Source of the DNA: Streptomyces sp. CB09001
GTDB lineage: Bacteria; Actinomycetota; Actinomycetes; Streptomycetales; Streptomycetaceae
Assembly: GCF_003369795.1 (NCBI RefSeq)
Contig: NZ_CP026730.1
Span: 3,959,001 to 4,023,000, forward strand
DNA length: 64,000 bases
Reading direction: 5' to 3'
The position numbers and the translations under genes were made by a program. Shown one piece after another: positions 32,272 through 41,155 of this stretch. The first letter of the stretch is position 1. Each line of letters starts with the position of its first letter. The notes beneath the pieces were generated by a model, which saw only the letters and a list, made by a program, of their open reading frames with translations, did not search any database and had not been told where the DNA came from.

Positions 32272-32883
32272 TCAGTCCGGTGACGTGGCGCGCCGGACCG
32301 CGTCGCGGAGCAGGGCGCGTCGGCGCTCGTGCACGTCCCCGGGCTCGTCGGCGGTCGCCGCGTAGACGTTGCTGACCGGTGACCAGGCCATGGACATGGC
32401 GATGACGAGGGCCAGCACGTCGAACGGGTCGCCCGGCCGCACCCGGCCCGCCGCCTGGGCCTCGGCGATGGCCCGGAGCTTGGCGTCGTCGCGGCGGTCG
32501 GCGTCGTCGACCAGGTGCCCCGCCGGACGCCGCTCCAGTCGCGCCCAGGTGGCCAGCCGGATCAGGTCGGGGCGGCGCAGGTACTCGTCGTAGAGGCGTA
32601 CGGCCCAGTCCGCGAGGTCGCCGGCGTCGATCGGCACGACGTTCACGATGCGGTCGAGCGAGCCGAAGAAGATCGCGTCGAACAGCCCGTCCTTGCTGCC
32701 GAAGTACGCGTAGAGCTGCGCCTTGTTGGTGCGTGCGGCGGCCACGATCCGCTCGACGCGCGCCCCGGCGATCCCGTGTTCGGCGAACTCCCGGGTCGCG
32801 ACGTCCAGGATGCGCCGGTGGGTGGCGGCGCCGCGGGAGGTCAGGGGCTGGTCGGGAGTGCGGTCGGGGGTGCGGTCGGGCAT
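32272..32883 (-). CDS. TetR/AcrR-family transcriptional regulator
   Basis: The 203-residue product starts MPDRTPDRTPDQP (a short PDRT duplication) at an ATG at 32883. The HTH is at about 20-65: ILDVATREFAEHGIAGARVE, AARTNKAQLYAYFGSKDGLF. The C-terminal region has FDAIFFGSLDRIVNVVP and LRRPDLIRLATWARLE, as in TetR proteins of the TetR_C_17/33 type. It is divergent from an alcohol dehydrogenase gene 108 bases away, which is its likely target. Its end is 2 bases from the kinase gene end, a convergent arrangement. Confidence 0.87.
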   Translation of the reverse strand: MPDRTPDRTPDQPLTSRGAATHRRILDVATREFAEHGIAGARVERIVAAARTNKAQLYAYFGSKDGLFDAIFFGSLDRIVNVVPIDAGDLADWAVRLYDEYLRRPDLIRLATWARLERRPAGHLVDDADRRDDAKLRAIAEAQAAGRVRPGDPFDVLALVIAMSMAWSPVSNVYAATADEPGDVHERRRALLRDAVRRATSPD

Positions 32884-32955
32884 GGCCCCAGGATATCCCA
32901 CAGCCAAACAGAACAGTTGGTTTGCTTGATGCCGCGCGTGCGCCTACGCTCAAAT

Positions 32956-32969
32956 AGACCGAACAGTCT
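32956..32969. promoter_or_regulatory. Possible TetR operator upstream of alcohol dehydrogenase
   Basis: AGAC (32956-32959), 6 bases, GTCT (32966-32969) overlaps GAACAGT (32961-32967), which is repeated directly at 32911-32917 in the same 108-bp divergent gap. The arms are short, so this is tentative. Confidence 0.35.
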
Positions 32970-32991
32970 GTCTGAAGAGCTGGCAGGAACC

Positions 32992-34095
32992 ATGAGGACC
33001 ACAGTGGGCTGGCAGGCGGAGCCCGGGAACGGCACCGCGACGACCCCGACGACCCCGACACTGCGCCGCACACCGCTGGAACGGCGCGACCTGCGCCCCG
33101 ACGACCTGGCCGTCCGGGTCGACTACTGCGGTGTCTGCCACACGGACCTGCACGCCCTCCGGGCCCGCCACGGCACGGACGGGGGGCCGGATCCCCTCGT
33201 CCCCGGACACGAGTTCACGGGCGTGGTGACGGCGACCGGGACGGAGGTCACCCGCTTCCGGGCCGGTGACCCGGTCGCGGTCGGCAACATCGTCGACTCC
33301 TGCGGCGCGTGCGCCATGTGCCGCATCGGCCAGGAGAACTTCTGCCACGCCTTCCCCACCCTGACCTACGGCGGCACCGACCGCGTCGACGGATCGACCA
33401 CCCTGGGCGGCTACTCCCGTGAGTACGTGCTCGGCGAACGGTTCGCGTACGCCCTCCCCGCCGCTCTGGACCCGGCCGCCGCAGCCCCGCTCCTGTGCGC
33501 CGGAATCACCGTCTGGGAGCCCCTGCGTGCCCTCGGCGCCGGACCCGGAACGCGTGTCGCCGTGGCCGGCCTGGGCGGCCTCGGCCACCTCGCCGTGAAG
33601 TTCGCGGTCGCGCTCGGCGCCGACACCTCGGTGATCAGCCGGTCGCCGGACAAGGCCGAGGACGCGCGCAGACTGGGCGCGCGTGGACTCGTCGTCTCGA
33701 CGGACCCCGAGCAGATGGCCGCCGCCCGCGACCGGTTCGACATCGTCATCGACACCGTCTCCGCCCCGCACGACCTCGGCGCCTACCTCCGCCTGGTCGC
33801 GCTGGACGGCACCCTCAGCCACCTCGGGCACCTGGGACCGGTCACCCTGGAGACCCTCGACCTGCTCATCGGCCGCAAGAAGCTCAGCTCCGCGGGCAGT
33901 GGCGGCCGGAAGGGGACCGCCGAGATGCTGGCCTTCTGCGCCGCCCACGACATCACCGCCGACATCGAACTCCTCCCCTCCGCCCGCGTGAACGAGGCCC
34001 TCGACCGCCTCGACCGCGGCGACGTCCGCCACCGCTTCGTTCTCGACCTCTCCGACCTGGACCGGACCGGGCCGCAGGGCCAGGCCGACGGATAG
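32992..34095 (+). CDS. Zinc-dependent alcohol dehydrogenase (YahK/CAD-like MDR)
   Basis: The 367-residue product starts MRTTVGWQAEPGNG at an ATG at 32992. It carries catalytic-zinc motifs YCGVCHTDLH and PGHEFTGVV, the structural-zinc Cys cluster CGACAMCRIGQENFC, and the Rossmann motif VAGLGGLGHLAVKFA. The family reduces aldehydes to alcohols with NADPH. The stretch NGTATTPTTPTLRRTPLERRDL replaces the usual short N-terminal strand and is slightly longer than average. It is divergent from a TetR gene and followed by the GNAT-Nudix gene after 9 bases, so co-transcription is possible. Confidence 0.9.
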   Translation: MRTTVGWQAEPGNGTATTPTTPTLRRTPLERRDLRPDDLAVRVDYCGVCHTDLHALRARHGTDGGPDPLVPGHEFTGVVTATGTEVTRFRAGDPVAVGNIVDSCGACAMCRIGQENFCHAFPTLTYGGTDRVDGSTTLGGYSREYVLGERFAYALPAALDPAAAAPLLCAGITVWEPLRALGAGPGTRVAVAGLGGLGHLAVKFAVALGADTSVISRSPDKAEDARRLGARGLVVSTDPEQMAAARDRFDIVIDTVSAPHDLGAYLRLVALDGTLSHLGHLGPVTLETLDLLIGRKKLSSAGSGGRKGTAEMLAFCAAHDITADIELLPSARVNEALDRLDRGDVRHRFVLDLSDLDRTGPQGQADG

Positions 34096-34104
34096 GTTGC
34101 CGGG

Positions 34105-35076
34105 GTGATCCTCACCCCGCTCGCCCTCACCCCCGACCACGACATCCCGGGCCCCGTTCTCACCGAACTCACCGCCCTCTACGCCTCCCACCGCGCCTTC
34201 CACGCGCTCAGCGGCGACTTCCCCGACCCGCGGGACATCCGTCCGGAGCAGGTCGCGACCGCGCTCGCCGACGAACTGGCGCGGCCCGGCGCCGAGGTGC
34301 TGCTGGCCAGGGACGCGGGCCGGCTGGTCGGGGTCGCGGTGACGCTCGCCCGGCATCCCGACCCGTCCGACCCGGACCCGTGGATCGGGCTGCTGATGGT
34401 GGACGCGGGACTGACGCGGCAGGGACACGGCCGACGGCTCGTGTCCCTCGTCGAGGACCGCTTCCGCGCCGCGGGCCGCACCGCCGCACGGCTCGCCGTC
34501 CTCGACGGCAACACCGACGCGCTCTCGTTCTGGGCCGCGCTCGGCTACACGGCCGTCGACCACCGCCGCGACCACCGGTCCGGCCGTCCCTGCGCCGTGC
34601 TGCGCAGGGAGCTGGAGAGCGACAGGCCGCGCACCCCGCGCCGCGCCGCCCGCGTCGCCGTGCTGGACCCCGAGGGCGCCGTCTTCCTGCTGCGCTACGA
34701 CAACGTCGAGGTCGGCGTGCACTGGGCGATGCCCGGCGGTGGCCTGGAGGCGGACGAGAACCCCCGCGAGGGCGCCCTGCGCGAGGTGCGCGAGGAGACC
34801 GGCTGGACCGACCTGGAACCGGGCCCGCTGCTCTGCACCTGGGAACACGACTTCACCCACCTGAGCGTCGGCCCGGTCCGCCAGTACGAGCACGTCTACG
34901 TCGCCCGGGGCCCTCGCCGCGAGCCCACCGGCCCGCACCTGGCCGCCGCGCACGCCGCGGACGGCATCCTCACCTGGCGCTGGTGGAGCCGGGCCGAACT
35001 CGCCGCGGCACCCGAGCCGCTCTGGCCGCCGGACCTGGCCCTGCTGCTGGAGACCTTCGGCGGCCACGAGGGGTGA
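34105..35076 (+). CDS. GNAT acetyltransferase - Nudix hydrolase fusion
   Basis: The 323-residue product has two domains. Residues about 1-165 are a GNAT fold with DAGRLVGVAVTLA, LMVDAGLTRQGHGRRLV (acetyl-CoA loop) and NTDALSFWAALGYT. Residues about 175-320 are Nudix, with the box GGGLEADENPREGALREVRE then ETG (GX5EX7REUXEEXGU, matched fully). The first half would acetylate a small molecule or protein; the second hydrolyses a nucleoside diphosphate-linked compound. The substrates are unknown. It follows the alcohol dehydrogenase by 9 bases in the same direction. Confidence 0.88.
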   Translation: MILTPLALTPDHDIPGPVLTELTALYASHRAFHALSGDFPDPRDIRPEQVATALADELARPGAEVLLARDAGRLVGVAVTLARHPDPSDPDPWIGLLMVDAGLTRQGHGRRLVSLVEDRFRAAGRTAARLAVLDGNTDALSFWAALGYTAVDHRRDHRSGRPCAVLRRELESDRPRTPRRAARVAVLDPEGAVFLLRYDNVEVGVHWAMPGGGLEADENPREGALREVREETGWTDLEPGPLLCTWEHDFTHLSVGPVRQYEHVYVARGPRREPTGPHLAAAHAADGILTWRWWSRAELAAAPEPLWPPDLALLLETFGGHEG

Positions 35077-35100
35077 GGCGGCGGCCGACTAGCGGGCGGC

Positions 35101-36540
35101 TCACGGCGTGTCCGGCCGGCCGTCCCCGCGCAGCCAGTCCGCCCAGACCTCCGAGAAGTCCTCGTCCGGCGCCGACTTCTCCACGTACGCCGTGAAGTCC
35201 TCGGTGTCCGCGTTGCCGTGGCGGTGGGCGGCGGCCCAGCCGTGCAGCAGCTCCCGGAAGGCGTCGTCGCCGGCCGTCTCGCGGACCTTGTGCAGGACCA
35301 TCGCGCCCCGCTGGTAGACCGGGCTGTCGGAGATGTGCGCCGCGTCGGGCGGGTCCGCGGGCGGGAACGCCCAGACCGAGGCGTTCGCGGCCGCGTCGTC
35401 GTAGTACGTCCCGTCGTAGAGCGCCTCGAAGGTCTCCTGGGCGGAGTCGCCGCCGTGGTCCTCCTCCCACAGCCACTCCGCGTAGGTGGCGAAGCCCTCG
35501 TTGAGCCACATGTCCCGCCAGGTCTTCGGGCTGACGGAGTTCCCGTACCACTGGTGGGCGAGTTCGTGGACGAGCAGGACGGTGTCGGGGGCGCCGGGGA
35601 AGTAGGGCCGGTTCTGGGTCTCCAGGGCGTACCCGGCGTCCTCGTCGCGGTCGACGATCGCGCCCGTGGAGGAGAAGGGGTAGGGGCCGAAGTTCTCCCG
35701 TGCCCAGTCCATGATCTCGGGGATCCGCTTCAGGACCTTCCGGCTCGCGGCGGCCTGCGTCGGATCGACGGCCGTGTACACCGGCAGACCGTCGTCCGTG
35801 GTGGAGCGGGCGGTCTCCCACTCGCCGATGGCCACGGTGACGACATGGCTCGCCATCGGCTCGGCGGTGTGCCACGTGAACGTCGTACGGCCGTTGCGGG
35901 TCCGCTGGTCCCGCAACTCGCCGTTGGAGACCACGCCCAGGCCCTCCGGCACGGTCATCGCGAGGTCGTACGTCGCCTTGTCGGAGGGGTGGTGGCTGCC
36001 GGGGAACCAGGCCATCGAGCCCGTGGGCTCACCCAGCCCGACCGCGCCGTCGGCGGTGGGCAGCCAGCCCTCCTCGGACTCGTCGGGGTCGGTGATCGTC
36101 TCCGGCTCGCCGGAGTACCGGACGGTCACCCGGAACGTCTCCCCGTCGTTCAGCTCCTCCGCCGGGCGGACCGTCAGTTCCTGTCCGGCCCGGTTGAAGC
36201 GGGCGTCCCGGCCCTCGACCGTGACCTCCTCGACGTCCAGGCCCTTGAGATCGAGGTCGAAGGCGGACAGGTCCCGCGTCGCGCGGGCGGTGAGCGTCGC
36301 CGTGCCGGTGAGGTGCCCGGCACTGGAGCCGGCATCGGCATCGGCGTCGGCGTCGGCGTCGGGGTCGTAGTCCAGCCTCAGGTCGTAGTGGCCGATGTCG
36401 TAGCCACCGTTGCCCGCCTTGGGGAAGTACGGGTCGCGCACGCCCGAGCCGCCGGGGGTGCCCTCGACCGCTCCGCCGCCACTGCATGCCCCGAGGGCGA
36501 CGACGGTGGCGGCGGCTACGAGCAGACGAGGGGTGCGCAC
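35101..36540 (-). CDS. M1-family metallopeptidase, lipoprotein
   Basis: The 479-residue product begins with a lipoprotein signal peptide ending in the lipobox ALGAC (Cys about 19), followed by a Gly/Ser/Glu spacer, so it should be anchored outside the membrane. The M1 domain has the zinc motif HELAHQW (His 325, Glu 326, His 329) with the third ligand in WLNEGFATY (Glu 348), and the exopeptidase-type stretch GSMAWFPGSHHPSDKA in place of the usual GAMEN. It is shorter than aminopeptidase N because C-terminal domains III/IV are absent. A run of Asp/Ala (DADADADADADAG) lies near residues 60-72. It starts with GTG at 36540. parS lies 19 bases upstream. Confidence 0.9.
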   Translation of the reverse strand: MRTPRLLVAAATVVALGACSGGGAVEGTPGGSGVRDPYFPKAGNGGYDIGHYDLRLDYDPDADADADADAGSSAGHLTGTATLTARATRDLSAFDLDLKGLDVEEVTVEGRDARFNRAGQELTVRPAEELNDGETFRVTVRYSGEPETITDPDESEEGWLPTADGAVGLGEPTGSMAWFPGSHHPSDKATYDLAMTVPEGLGVVSNGELRDQRTRNGRTTFTWHTAEPMASHVVTVAIGEWETARSTTDDGLPVYTAVDPTQAAASRKVLKRIPEIMDWARENFGPYPFSSTGAIVDRDEDAGYALETQNRPYFPGAPDTVLLVHELAHQWYGNSVSPKTWRDMWLNEGFATYAEWLWEEDHGGDSAQETFEALYDGTYYDDAAANASVWAFPPADPPDAAHISDSPVYQRGAMVLHKVRETAGDDAFRELLHGWAAAHRHGNADTEDFTAYVEKSAPDEDFSEVWADWLRGDGRPDTP

Positions 36541-36558
36541 CTCGTGATCCTATGGGGT

Positions 36559-36572
36559 GTTTCACGTGAAAC
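36559..36572. other. parS chromosome-partitioning site (ParB binding)
   Basis: The 14-bp perfect palindrome GTTTCACGTGAAAC is exactly the parS sequence known in Streptomyces. It lies in the gene-free gap between the M1 peptidase start and the terD terminator. In Streptomyces most parS copies cluster around oriC; no oriC features are seen in this window. Confidence 0.88.
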
Positions 36573-36641
36573 GCCCGCTGGGAACGGCTGTTGGGACCGA
36601 GGACGGCGGGCCGGACACCCCCCGCTGCCGACGGAACGCCG

Positions 36642-36675
36642 AAGGCCCCCCGGCCGGACGTCCGGGGGGCCTTCG
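36642..36675 (-). terminator. Strong hairpin terminator downstream of terD
   Basis: A 34-base near-perfect hairpin (AAGGCCCCCCGG arm, ACGT-containing loop, CCGGGGGGCCTT arm) lies 35 bases after the terD stop on the minus strand. It is GC-rich without a long U-run, as is usual in Streptomyces. Confidence 0.75.
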
Positions 36676-36709
36676 TACGGAGCTGATGGAACTGACGGGC
36701 GGGGGAACC

Positions 36710-37285
36710 TCAGACGTTCACGCCGAAGTCCTGGGCGATGCCCGTCAGGCCCGAGGCGTAGCCCTGGCCGACGGCGCGGAACTTCCACTCGGCGCCGTTG
36801 CGGTACAGCTCGCCGAAGACCATGGCGGTCTCGGTGGCCGCGTCCTCGGACAGGTCGTAGCGGGCGATCTCGGCGCCGCCGGCCTGGTTGACGACGCGGA
36901 TGTAGGCGTTGCGCACCTGGCCGAAGTTCTGCGAGCGGCTCTCGGCGTCGTAGATCGAGACCGGGAAGACGATCTTCTCGATGTCGGCCGGGAGACCCGC
37001 CAGGTTGACGTTGATCGCCTCGTCGTCGCCGGCGCCCTCGCCGGTGCGGTTGTCACCGGTGTGGACGATCGTGTTGTCCGGCGTCTGCTTGTTGTTGAAG
37101 AAGACGAAGTGGGCGTCGGAGTAGACCTTGCCCTGCGTGTTGACCGCGATCGCGGAGGCGTCGAGGTCGAAGTCGGTGCCGGTGGTGGTGCGGACGTCCC
37201 AGCCGAGCCCCACGGTGACTTCGGTCAGGCCCGGAGCCTCCTTGGTGAGCGAGACGTTGCCACCCTTGGACAGGCTTACAGCCAT
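36710..37285 (-). CDS. terD: TerD-family calcium-binding stress protein
   Basis: The 191-residue product starts [20 protein letters not shown] and has the TerD signature [20 protein letters not shown], the acidic Ca-binding loop [20 protein letters not shown], and FVFFNNK. The length equals that of typical TerD proteins. TerD proteins bind calcium and are tied to tellurite, phage and envelope-stress phenotypes. In Streptomyces, paralogues occur as single genes and affect differentiation. It is monocistronic, with its own terminator (36642-36675) and a 157-bp upstream region containing a possible ECF-type promoter. An SD-like GGGAGGG-type stretch (AGGGAAGGGA) precedes the ATG. Confidence 0.95.
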   Translation of the reverse strand: MAVSLSKGGNVSLTKEAPGLTEVTVGLGWDVRTTTGTDFDLDASAIAVNTQGKVYSDAHFVFFNNKQTPDNTIVHTGDNRTGEGAGDDEAINVNLAGLPADIEKIVFPVSIYDAESRSQNFGQVRNAYIRVVNQAGGAEIARYDLSEDAATETAMVFGELYRNGAEWKFRAVGQGYASGLTGIAQDFGVNV

Positions 37286-37342
37286 TGTTGGGAGTCCCTT
37301 CCCTCGTTTACGTACGGCAAGAAAGCTACAGCTACCACCATG

Positions 37343-37369
37343 AACGTCGAGAGGGGTCCACAAGGTTCC
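37343..37369 (-). promoter_or_regulatory. Possible ECF sigma (SigR-like) promoter of terD
   Basis: On the minus strand GGAAC (37369-37365) is followed by 19 bases and GTT (37345-37343), close to the GGAAT-N18/19-GTT promoter of Streptomyces SigR-type factors. It lies 58-84 bases upstream of the terD start. A match this short is not decisive. Confidence 0.3.
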
Positions 37370-37442
37370 GCCTGTCTTTACTTTCTTTACCAAGAGCGGG
37401 ATCGCGATATTCGAGTGACGCGGGCCGCCCGCGGACGGGAAC

Positions 37443-37880
37443 ATGGAGGGCATGTCCGGTCCCCATGTCATCCGCGGCTCCGTCTCCCTGCCCGAGGCCG
37501 AGCTGGTCTGGCGTTTCTCGCGCTCCTCGGGGCCCGGCGGACAGCACGTCAACACCACGGACACGGCGGTGGAGCTGCGCTTCGACCTGGCGCGGACCGA
37601 GGCCCTGCCCGAGGTGTGGAAGCAGCGGGCGCTGGAGCGGCTGGCCGGGCGCCTGACCGACGGGTTCGTCACCGTCCGCGCCTCCGAGCACCGCTCCCAG
37701 TGGCGCAACCGCGAGACCGCCGCCGTACGCCTGGCCGCCCTCCTCGCCGAGGCCACCGCGCCCCCGCCCAGGCCCCGCAGGCCGACCCGCATCCCGCGCG
37801 GTATCAACGAACGCCGGCTGCGGCAGAAGAAGCAGCGCTCGGAGACCAAGCGGGGGCGCTCCGCGCGGGACTGGGACTGA
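37443..37880 (+). CDS. arfB: Alternative ribosome-rescue factor ArfB (peptidyl-tRNA hydrolase, YaeJ-like)
   Basis: The 145-residue product has the release-factor GGQ motif in [20 protein letters not shown] (about 31-50) and a basic C-terminal tail rich in Arg/Lys ([15 protein letters not shown]), which in ArfB/ICT1 enters the empty mRNA channel. It hydrolyses peptidyl-tRNA on ribosomes stalled without a stop codon. It lacks the codon-recognition domains of RF1/RF2, as expected. The start at 37443 or the ATG three codons later (MSGPHVIRG) are both possible. It is divergent from terD and convergent with the GNAT gene. Confidence 0.92.
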   Translation: MEGMSGPHVIRGSVSLPEAELVWRFSRSSGPGGQHVNTTDTAVELRFDLARTEALPEVWKQRALERLAGRLTDGFVTVRASEHRSQWRNRETAAVRLAALLAEATAPPPRPRRPTRIPRGINERRLRQKKQRSETKRGRSARDWD

Positions 37881-37896
37881 CCGGGAAGGCCCCCCT

Positions 37897-38367
37897 TCAG
37901 TCCAGCTCCAGGACGCCGACCGTCTCCTCCTCGGCCCGCTCCCCGTTCGGACGGAAGCCGAGGCCCAGGTAGAAGTTCTCGGGGCCGTGCTCGCCGGGGT
38001 GCCAGGTGACGAAGCACTCCTTGCCGCCGCGGCGCCGGATCTCGGCGGCCACCGACTCCACGGCGAAGCGGCCGTATCCCCGGCCCTGCTCCCCGGCGGC
38101 GATGTTGAGGCGCCACAGCCCGGAGCGCAGCGCGCTGCCGTCGTCGTACCAGTCGACGCCGAAGAAGCCCATGAGGAAGCCGACCGGACGGTCGCCGTCG
38201 AGGATCAGGCGCGGCCAGGCCTTCCCGGGGTGGACGTAGGCCTCGGCGAGGGACTTGACCACCGGGTCGACGGCGAATTCCTGCTCGGGACGCACCCGTA
38301 CGGCGAGGGCGGCCTCGATGTTCGCCGGAGTGATCGGCTCCAGTCGGGGCCCGGTGCTGGTCGTCAT
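37897..38367 (-). CDS. GNAT-family N-acetyltransferase
   Basis: The 156-residue product starts [20 protein letters not shown], has the acetyl-CoA loop [17 protein letters not shown] (about 93-109), [18 protein letters not shown] as the central strands, and [14 protein letters not shown] near the end. It has the typical size of a single-domain GNAT. The pattern [15 protein letters not shown] resembles spermine/spermidine acetyltransferase-like members, but the substrate cannot be fixed. It is a single gene, convergent with arfB (16 bases) and upstream of the flavin reductase gene in the same direction. Confidence 0.88.
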   Translation of the reverse strand: MTTSTGPRLEPITPANIEAALAVRVRPEQEFAVDPVVKSLAEAYVHPGKAWPRLILDGDRPVGFLMGFFGVDWYDDGSALRSGLWRLNIAAGEQGRGYGRFAVESVAAEIRRRGGKECFVTWHPGEHGPENFYLGLGFRPNGERAEEETVGVLELD

Positions 38368-38426
38368 ACGCGCACCCTAGGACAGGCCCCTGGGCGGGCG
38401 GGCGCGCCGGACGAGCGCATTGCCGT

Positions 38427-39035
38427 TCAGCCCAACTGCCGGTACCGGCCCCGGAAGTACGTCAGCGGCCCTCCGTCCGCGCTCGGCAGCGTGGCGGTCA
38501 GCACCCGGCCGATCACCAGGGTGTGGTCGCCGGCCGGCACCCGCTGCTCGGTGCGGCACTCCAGGGTCGCCAGGGCGCCGCCCGCCAGGGGCGCCCCGGT
38601 CGCCTCGCCCCGCGCGTACGGGATGTCCGCGAACAGGAGGCGGTCGCTGATTCGGCCCTTCATCGCGAAACGGCCCGCGATGTGCCGCTGGCTCTCGGAG
38701 AGGACCGACACGGCCCACAGGGGCTGTTCGTCCAGCAGGTCGTCCATGCGGGAGCCCTCGCGCAGACTGACCAGGACCAGCGGCGGGTCCAGGGACACCG
38801 ACATGAAGGCGGTGGCCGTCATTCCGACGTCCTCGCCGCGTGGCGCCAGCGGGTCGTCCGGGTCCAGCGGCGGCTCCTGCGCGGTCACCAGGACCACGCC
38901 CGAGGCCAGCCGGGACATGGCGGCACGGAACTCCTCGTTGCTCACCCCCTCAGCATGCCCGGAGGCGGGCGACGGCGACGGGGACGCGGGGGTCGCGGGG
39001 GACCCGGGATACGTGAGAGGCGGAGTGTTCGGCAC
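38427..39035 (-). CDS. Flavin reductase-like (FMN-binding) protein
   Basis: The 202-residue product has the flavin-reductase fold (about 35-200): [37 protein letters not shown] (FMN-binding), [20 protein letters not shown] and [11 protein letters not shown]. Such enzymes supply reduced flavin to two-component monooxygenases or act as flavin-binding reductases; no partner monooxygenase gene is next to it. The N-terminal 30 residues (Pro/Ser-rich) are unusual, so a GTG further in ([10 protein letters not shown]) is an alternative start. Confidence 0.87.
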   Translation of the reverse strand: MPNTPPLTYPGSPATPASPSPSPASGHAEGVSNEEFRAAMSRLASGVVLVTAQEPPLDPDDPLAPRGEDVGMTATAFMSVSLDPPLVLVSLREGSRMDDLLDEQPLWAVSVLSESQRHIAGRFAMKGRISDRLLFADIPYARGEATGAPLAGGALATLECRTEQRVPAGDHTLVIGRVLTATLPSADGGPLTYFRGRYRQLG

Positions 39036-39370
39036 TCCGTCACGCTAATCTCCGGGGCGTGGGCCGGGCATCGGGCCCCGGTCCCAACCGGGACCTAGGA
39101 CCACGGGAGGAGGCCGGGGGAGGAGAGGCGCGCATACCCGCAAACTTTGCGTTCGGTAAACGCACAGGGAACCCGCAGAAAACCCGGAAACACCACTCAA
39201 TTGTTCAGGTTTCATTGTGACTTGAGTCACAAGGGGCGGTAATTGTTGACCCTGTGTACCGAGTGGGGAGCGCGCTGTGATTCAGTGGCGGGGAACCTGC
39301 AAGGGCACCATCAGTAAAGGCGCCGAAGAGAACCCTTGATTCACTGCGAGGTCTCGGGGGGAGGGCGAGC
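39036..39370. promoter_or_regulatory. cdgB upstream region with 18-bp palindrome (BldD-box candidate)
   Basis: This 335-bp region contains a perfect palindrome at 39215-39232, TTGTGACT-TG-AGTCACAA. It resembles the BldD operator consensus (TnACnCWGnGTnA) but is one base shorter in the centre. From memory cdgB of S. coelicolor is a direct BldD target. A TTGACC lies at 39247-39252 as a possible -35. The ATG at 39371 is preceded by GGGGGGAGGG. No small gene was seen in the rest. Confidence 0.5.
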
Positions 39371-41035
39371 ATGGAGACCGACTCGGAGCCCTATGTCCGC
39401 CTTGCCTCCCTGCGGCAGCTGCACCAGGCCATGGCCGACATGAACAAGGCCCGCAGCCTGGCCGACACCCTGCAGGCCGTCGCGGACGGCGTCGTCCAGG
39501 CCCTCGGCTACGAACTGGCGTGCGTCAACCTGGTCGGCCCCGACGGCGATCTCGTCGTCGCCGCCTTCGCGGGCAACCCGGCCGCCGAGGCGCTCATCAC
39601 CGGCCGCTCGGGCTCCCGCGAGTCCTGGGACCGGCGCCTGAACATGGGCGAGCAGTGGGGCGATCTGATCTTCATACCCCACACCGAGGGCTGGGTCCTC
39701 GACGACGACGACGTCCCGCAGTGGTACACCGACGGGCCCGCGCCCCGCTTCGAGGACGAGTGGCACCCCTCGGACCGGCTCTTCGCCCCGATGTACGCGC
39801 CGGGCCCGCAGGGCGGCGGCAACAGCGGCGAGCTGATCGGCGTCCTGTCCGTGGACCGGCCGCGCAACGGCCGCCGCCCCGGCGCCTGGGGCCGCGAGGC
39901 TTTGCAGATGTACGCGTTCCAGGCCGCCATCGCGATCAGCAACGCCCGGCTCCGCTCCAACATGCAGCGCGCCCTGGTCCGCCTGGAGCGCGACCAGCAG
40001 GCGCTCAGGGCCAGCGAGGAGAGCTTCCGGCAGGCCTTCGAGTACGCCCCCTCCGGCATGGCCATCGCCGAGATGGGCGGCGACCAGCACGGCCGCATCC
40101 TGCGCACCAACGACGCCCTGTGCCGCCTGCTGGGCCGCCGCGCCTCCTCGATGCGCCGCTACGCCTTCTCCGACCTCGTGCACCCCGAGGACATCGGCAC
40201 CCTGCTGCGCACCTCCGCCGAGGGCGGCCGGGCCGAGCTGCGGCTGGGCCGCCGCGACGGCACCTACGTCTGGGTCTCGCTGCGCAACAGCGTCGTCGCC
40301 GACGCCGCCGACGGACCGCGCTTCCTGCTCACCCACGTCGAGGACATAGAGGAACGCAAGCGACGCGAGCTGCACCTCGCCCACCGCGCCTCCCACGACT
40401 CCCTCACCGGCCTGCCGAACAGCGCCGAGCTGCGTTCCCGGCTGGCCGCCCGGCTGTGCCAGCGTCCCCAGTCGTCGCACGTGGCGGTGGCCGACGCCAT
40501 GGACGCCGCCTACGGGAGCTCCGCCGTGGTCGACTCCGGCGGCCACACCTTCGACTTCTCCGTCGCCGCCGAGCCGTACGGCGCCTTCGACCACCACGTG
40601 CACGCCGTGGCCCCCGAGGACGGGCGCGACGACGGCTCCAAGGGGCTCGCGGTGCTCTTCTGCGACCTGGACGGCTTCAAGTCGATCAACGACCGGTTCG
40701 GGCACAACGCGGGCGACGCCGTACTCATCGAGGTGGCCCGGCGGCTCAGCGGCGGCGTCCGCGACGGCGACACCGTGGCCCGGCTCGGCGGCGACGAGTT
40801 CGTGATCCTCGCCAACGGGCTCGGCCGGGCCGATGCCCAGGACCTCGCCGTACGGCTGCGGGGCGAGATCATCCAGCCGATCCGGGCCGAGGGCCGGGCC
40901 GTCCGGGTGGGCGCCAGCTTCGGCATCGGCTGGGCCCACTGCGGCATGACGGCGGACGAGGTGCTCAAGTCCGCTGACGAACGGATGTACGTCGAGAAAC
41001 GATCTCGTCCCAAACAGCACCGCCGCGCCGGATGA
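39371..41035 (+). CDS. cdgB: Diguanylate cyclase CdgB (GAF-PAS-GGDEF)
   Basis: The 554-residue product has an N-terminal GAF domain (about 12-190), a short coiled linker, a PAS domain (about 215-330: ESFRQAFEYAPSGMAIAEMG, with PAC-like RFLLTHVEDIEERKRRE) and a C-terminal GGDEF domain (about 340-550). The active-site motif RLGGDEFVIL is intact (GGDEF 473-477), and an RxxD inhibitory I-site (RDGD, 464-467) is present, so product feedback is expected. An insertion of about 60 residues splits the GGDEF N-terminal part (about 370-420). It makes cyclic di-GMP, which in Streptomyces keeps BldD dimeric and blocks sporulation. Domain order and neighbourhood match S. coelicolor CdgB (SCO4281, from memory). 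Confidence 0.92.
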   Translation: METDSEPYVRLASLRQLHQAMADMNKARSLADTLQAVADGVVQALGYELACVNLVGPDGDLVVAAFAGNPAAEALITGRSGSRESWDRRLNMGEQWGDLIFIPHTEGWVLDDDDVPQWYTDGPAPRFEDEWHPSDRLFAPMYAPGPQGGGNSGELIGVLSVDRPRNGRRPGAWGREALQMYAFQAAIAISNARLRSNMQRALVRLERDQQALRASEESFRQAFEYAPSGMAIAEMGGDQHGRILRTNDALCRLLGRRASSMRRYAFSDLVHPEDIGTLLRTSAEGGRAELRLGRRDGTYVWVSLRNSVVADAADGPRFLLTHVEDIEERKRRELHLAHRASHDSLTGLPNSAELRSRLAARLCQRPQSSHVAVADAMDAAYGSSAVVDSGGHTFDFSVAAEPYGAFDHHVHAVAPEDGRDDGSKGLAVLFCDLDGFKSINDRFGHNAGDAVLIEVARRLSGGVRDGDTVARLGGDEFVILANGLGRADAQDLAVRLRGEIIQPIRAEGRAVRVGASFGIGWAHCGMTADEVLKSADERMYVEKRSRPKQHRRAG

Positions 41036-41155
41036 TCAGCAGGTCGGCGCCCTGATGCGGTCTGAGTCACCCTTTTGGGTGTGTGGGAGCGGGTAGGCTC
41101 GCCCTCTCACGACCCGTACCGCATCACGCACCGCATCTGGTTAGGAGACCTAGGG

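Noticed and set aside
29699..33073. A 1124-codon minus-strand open frame
   Set aside because: It spans the kinase, the TetR gene and other genes in a wrong frame; the composition is a typical shadow.
36559..36572. The CACGTG palindrome as a generic transcription-factor site
   Set aside because: The full 14 bp equals the Streptomyces parS exactly, which a generic E-box-like site would not need.
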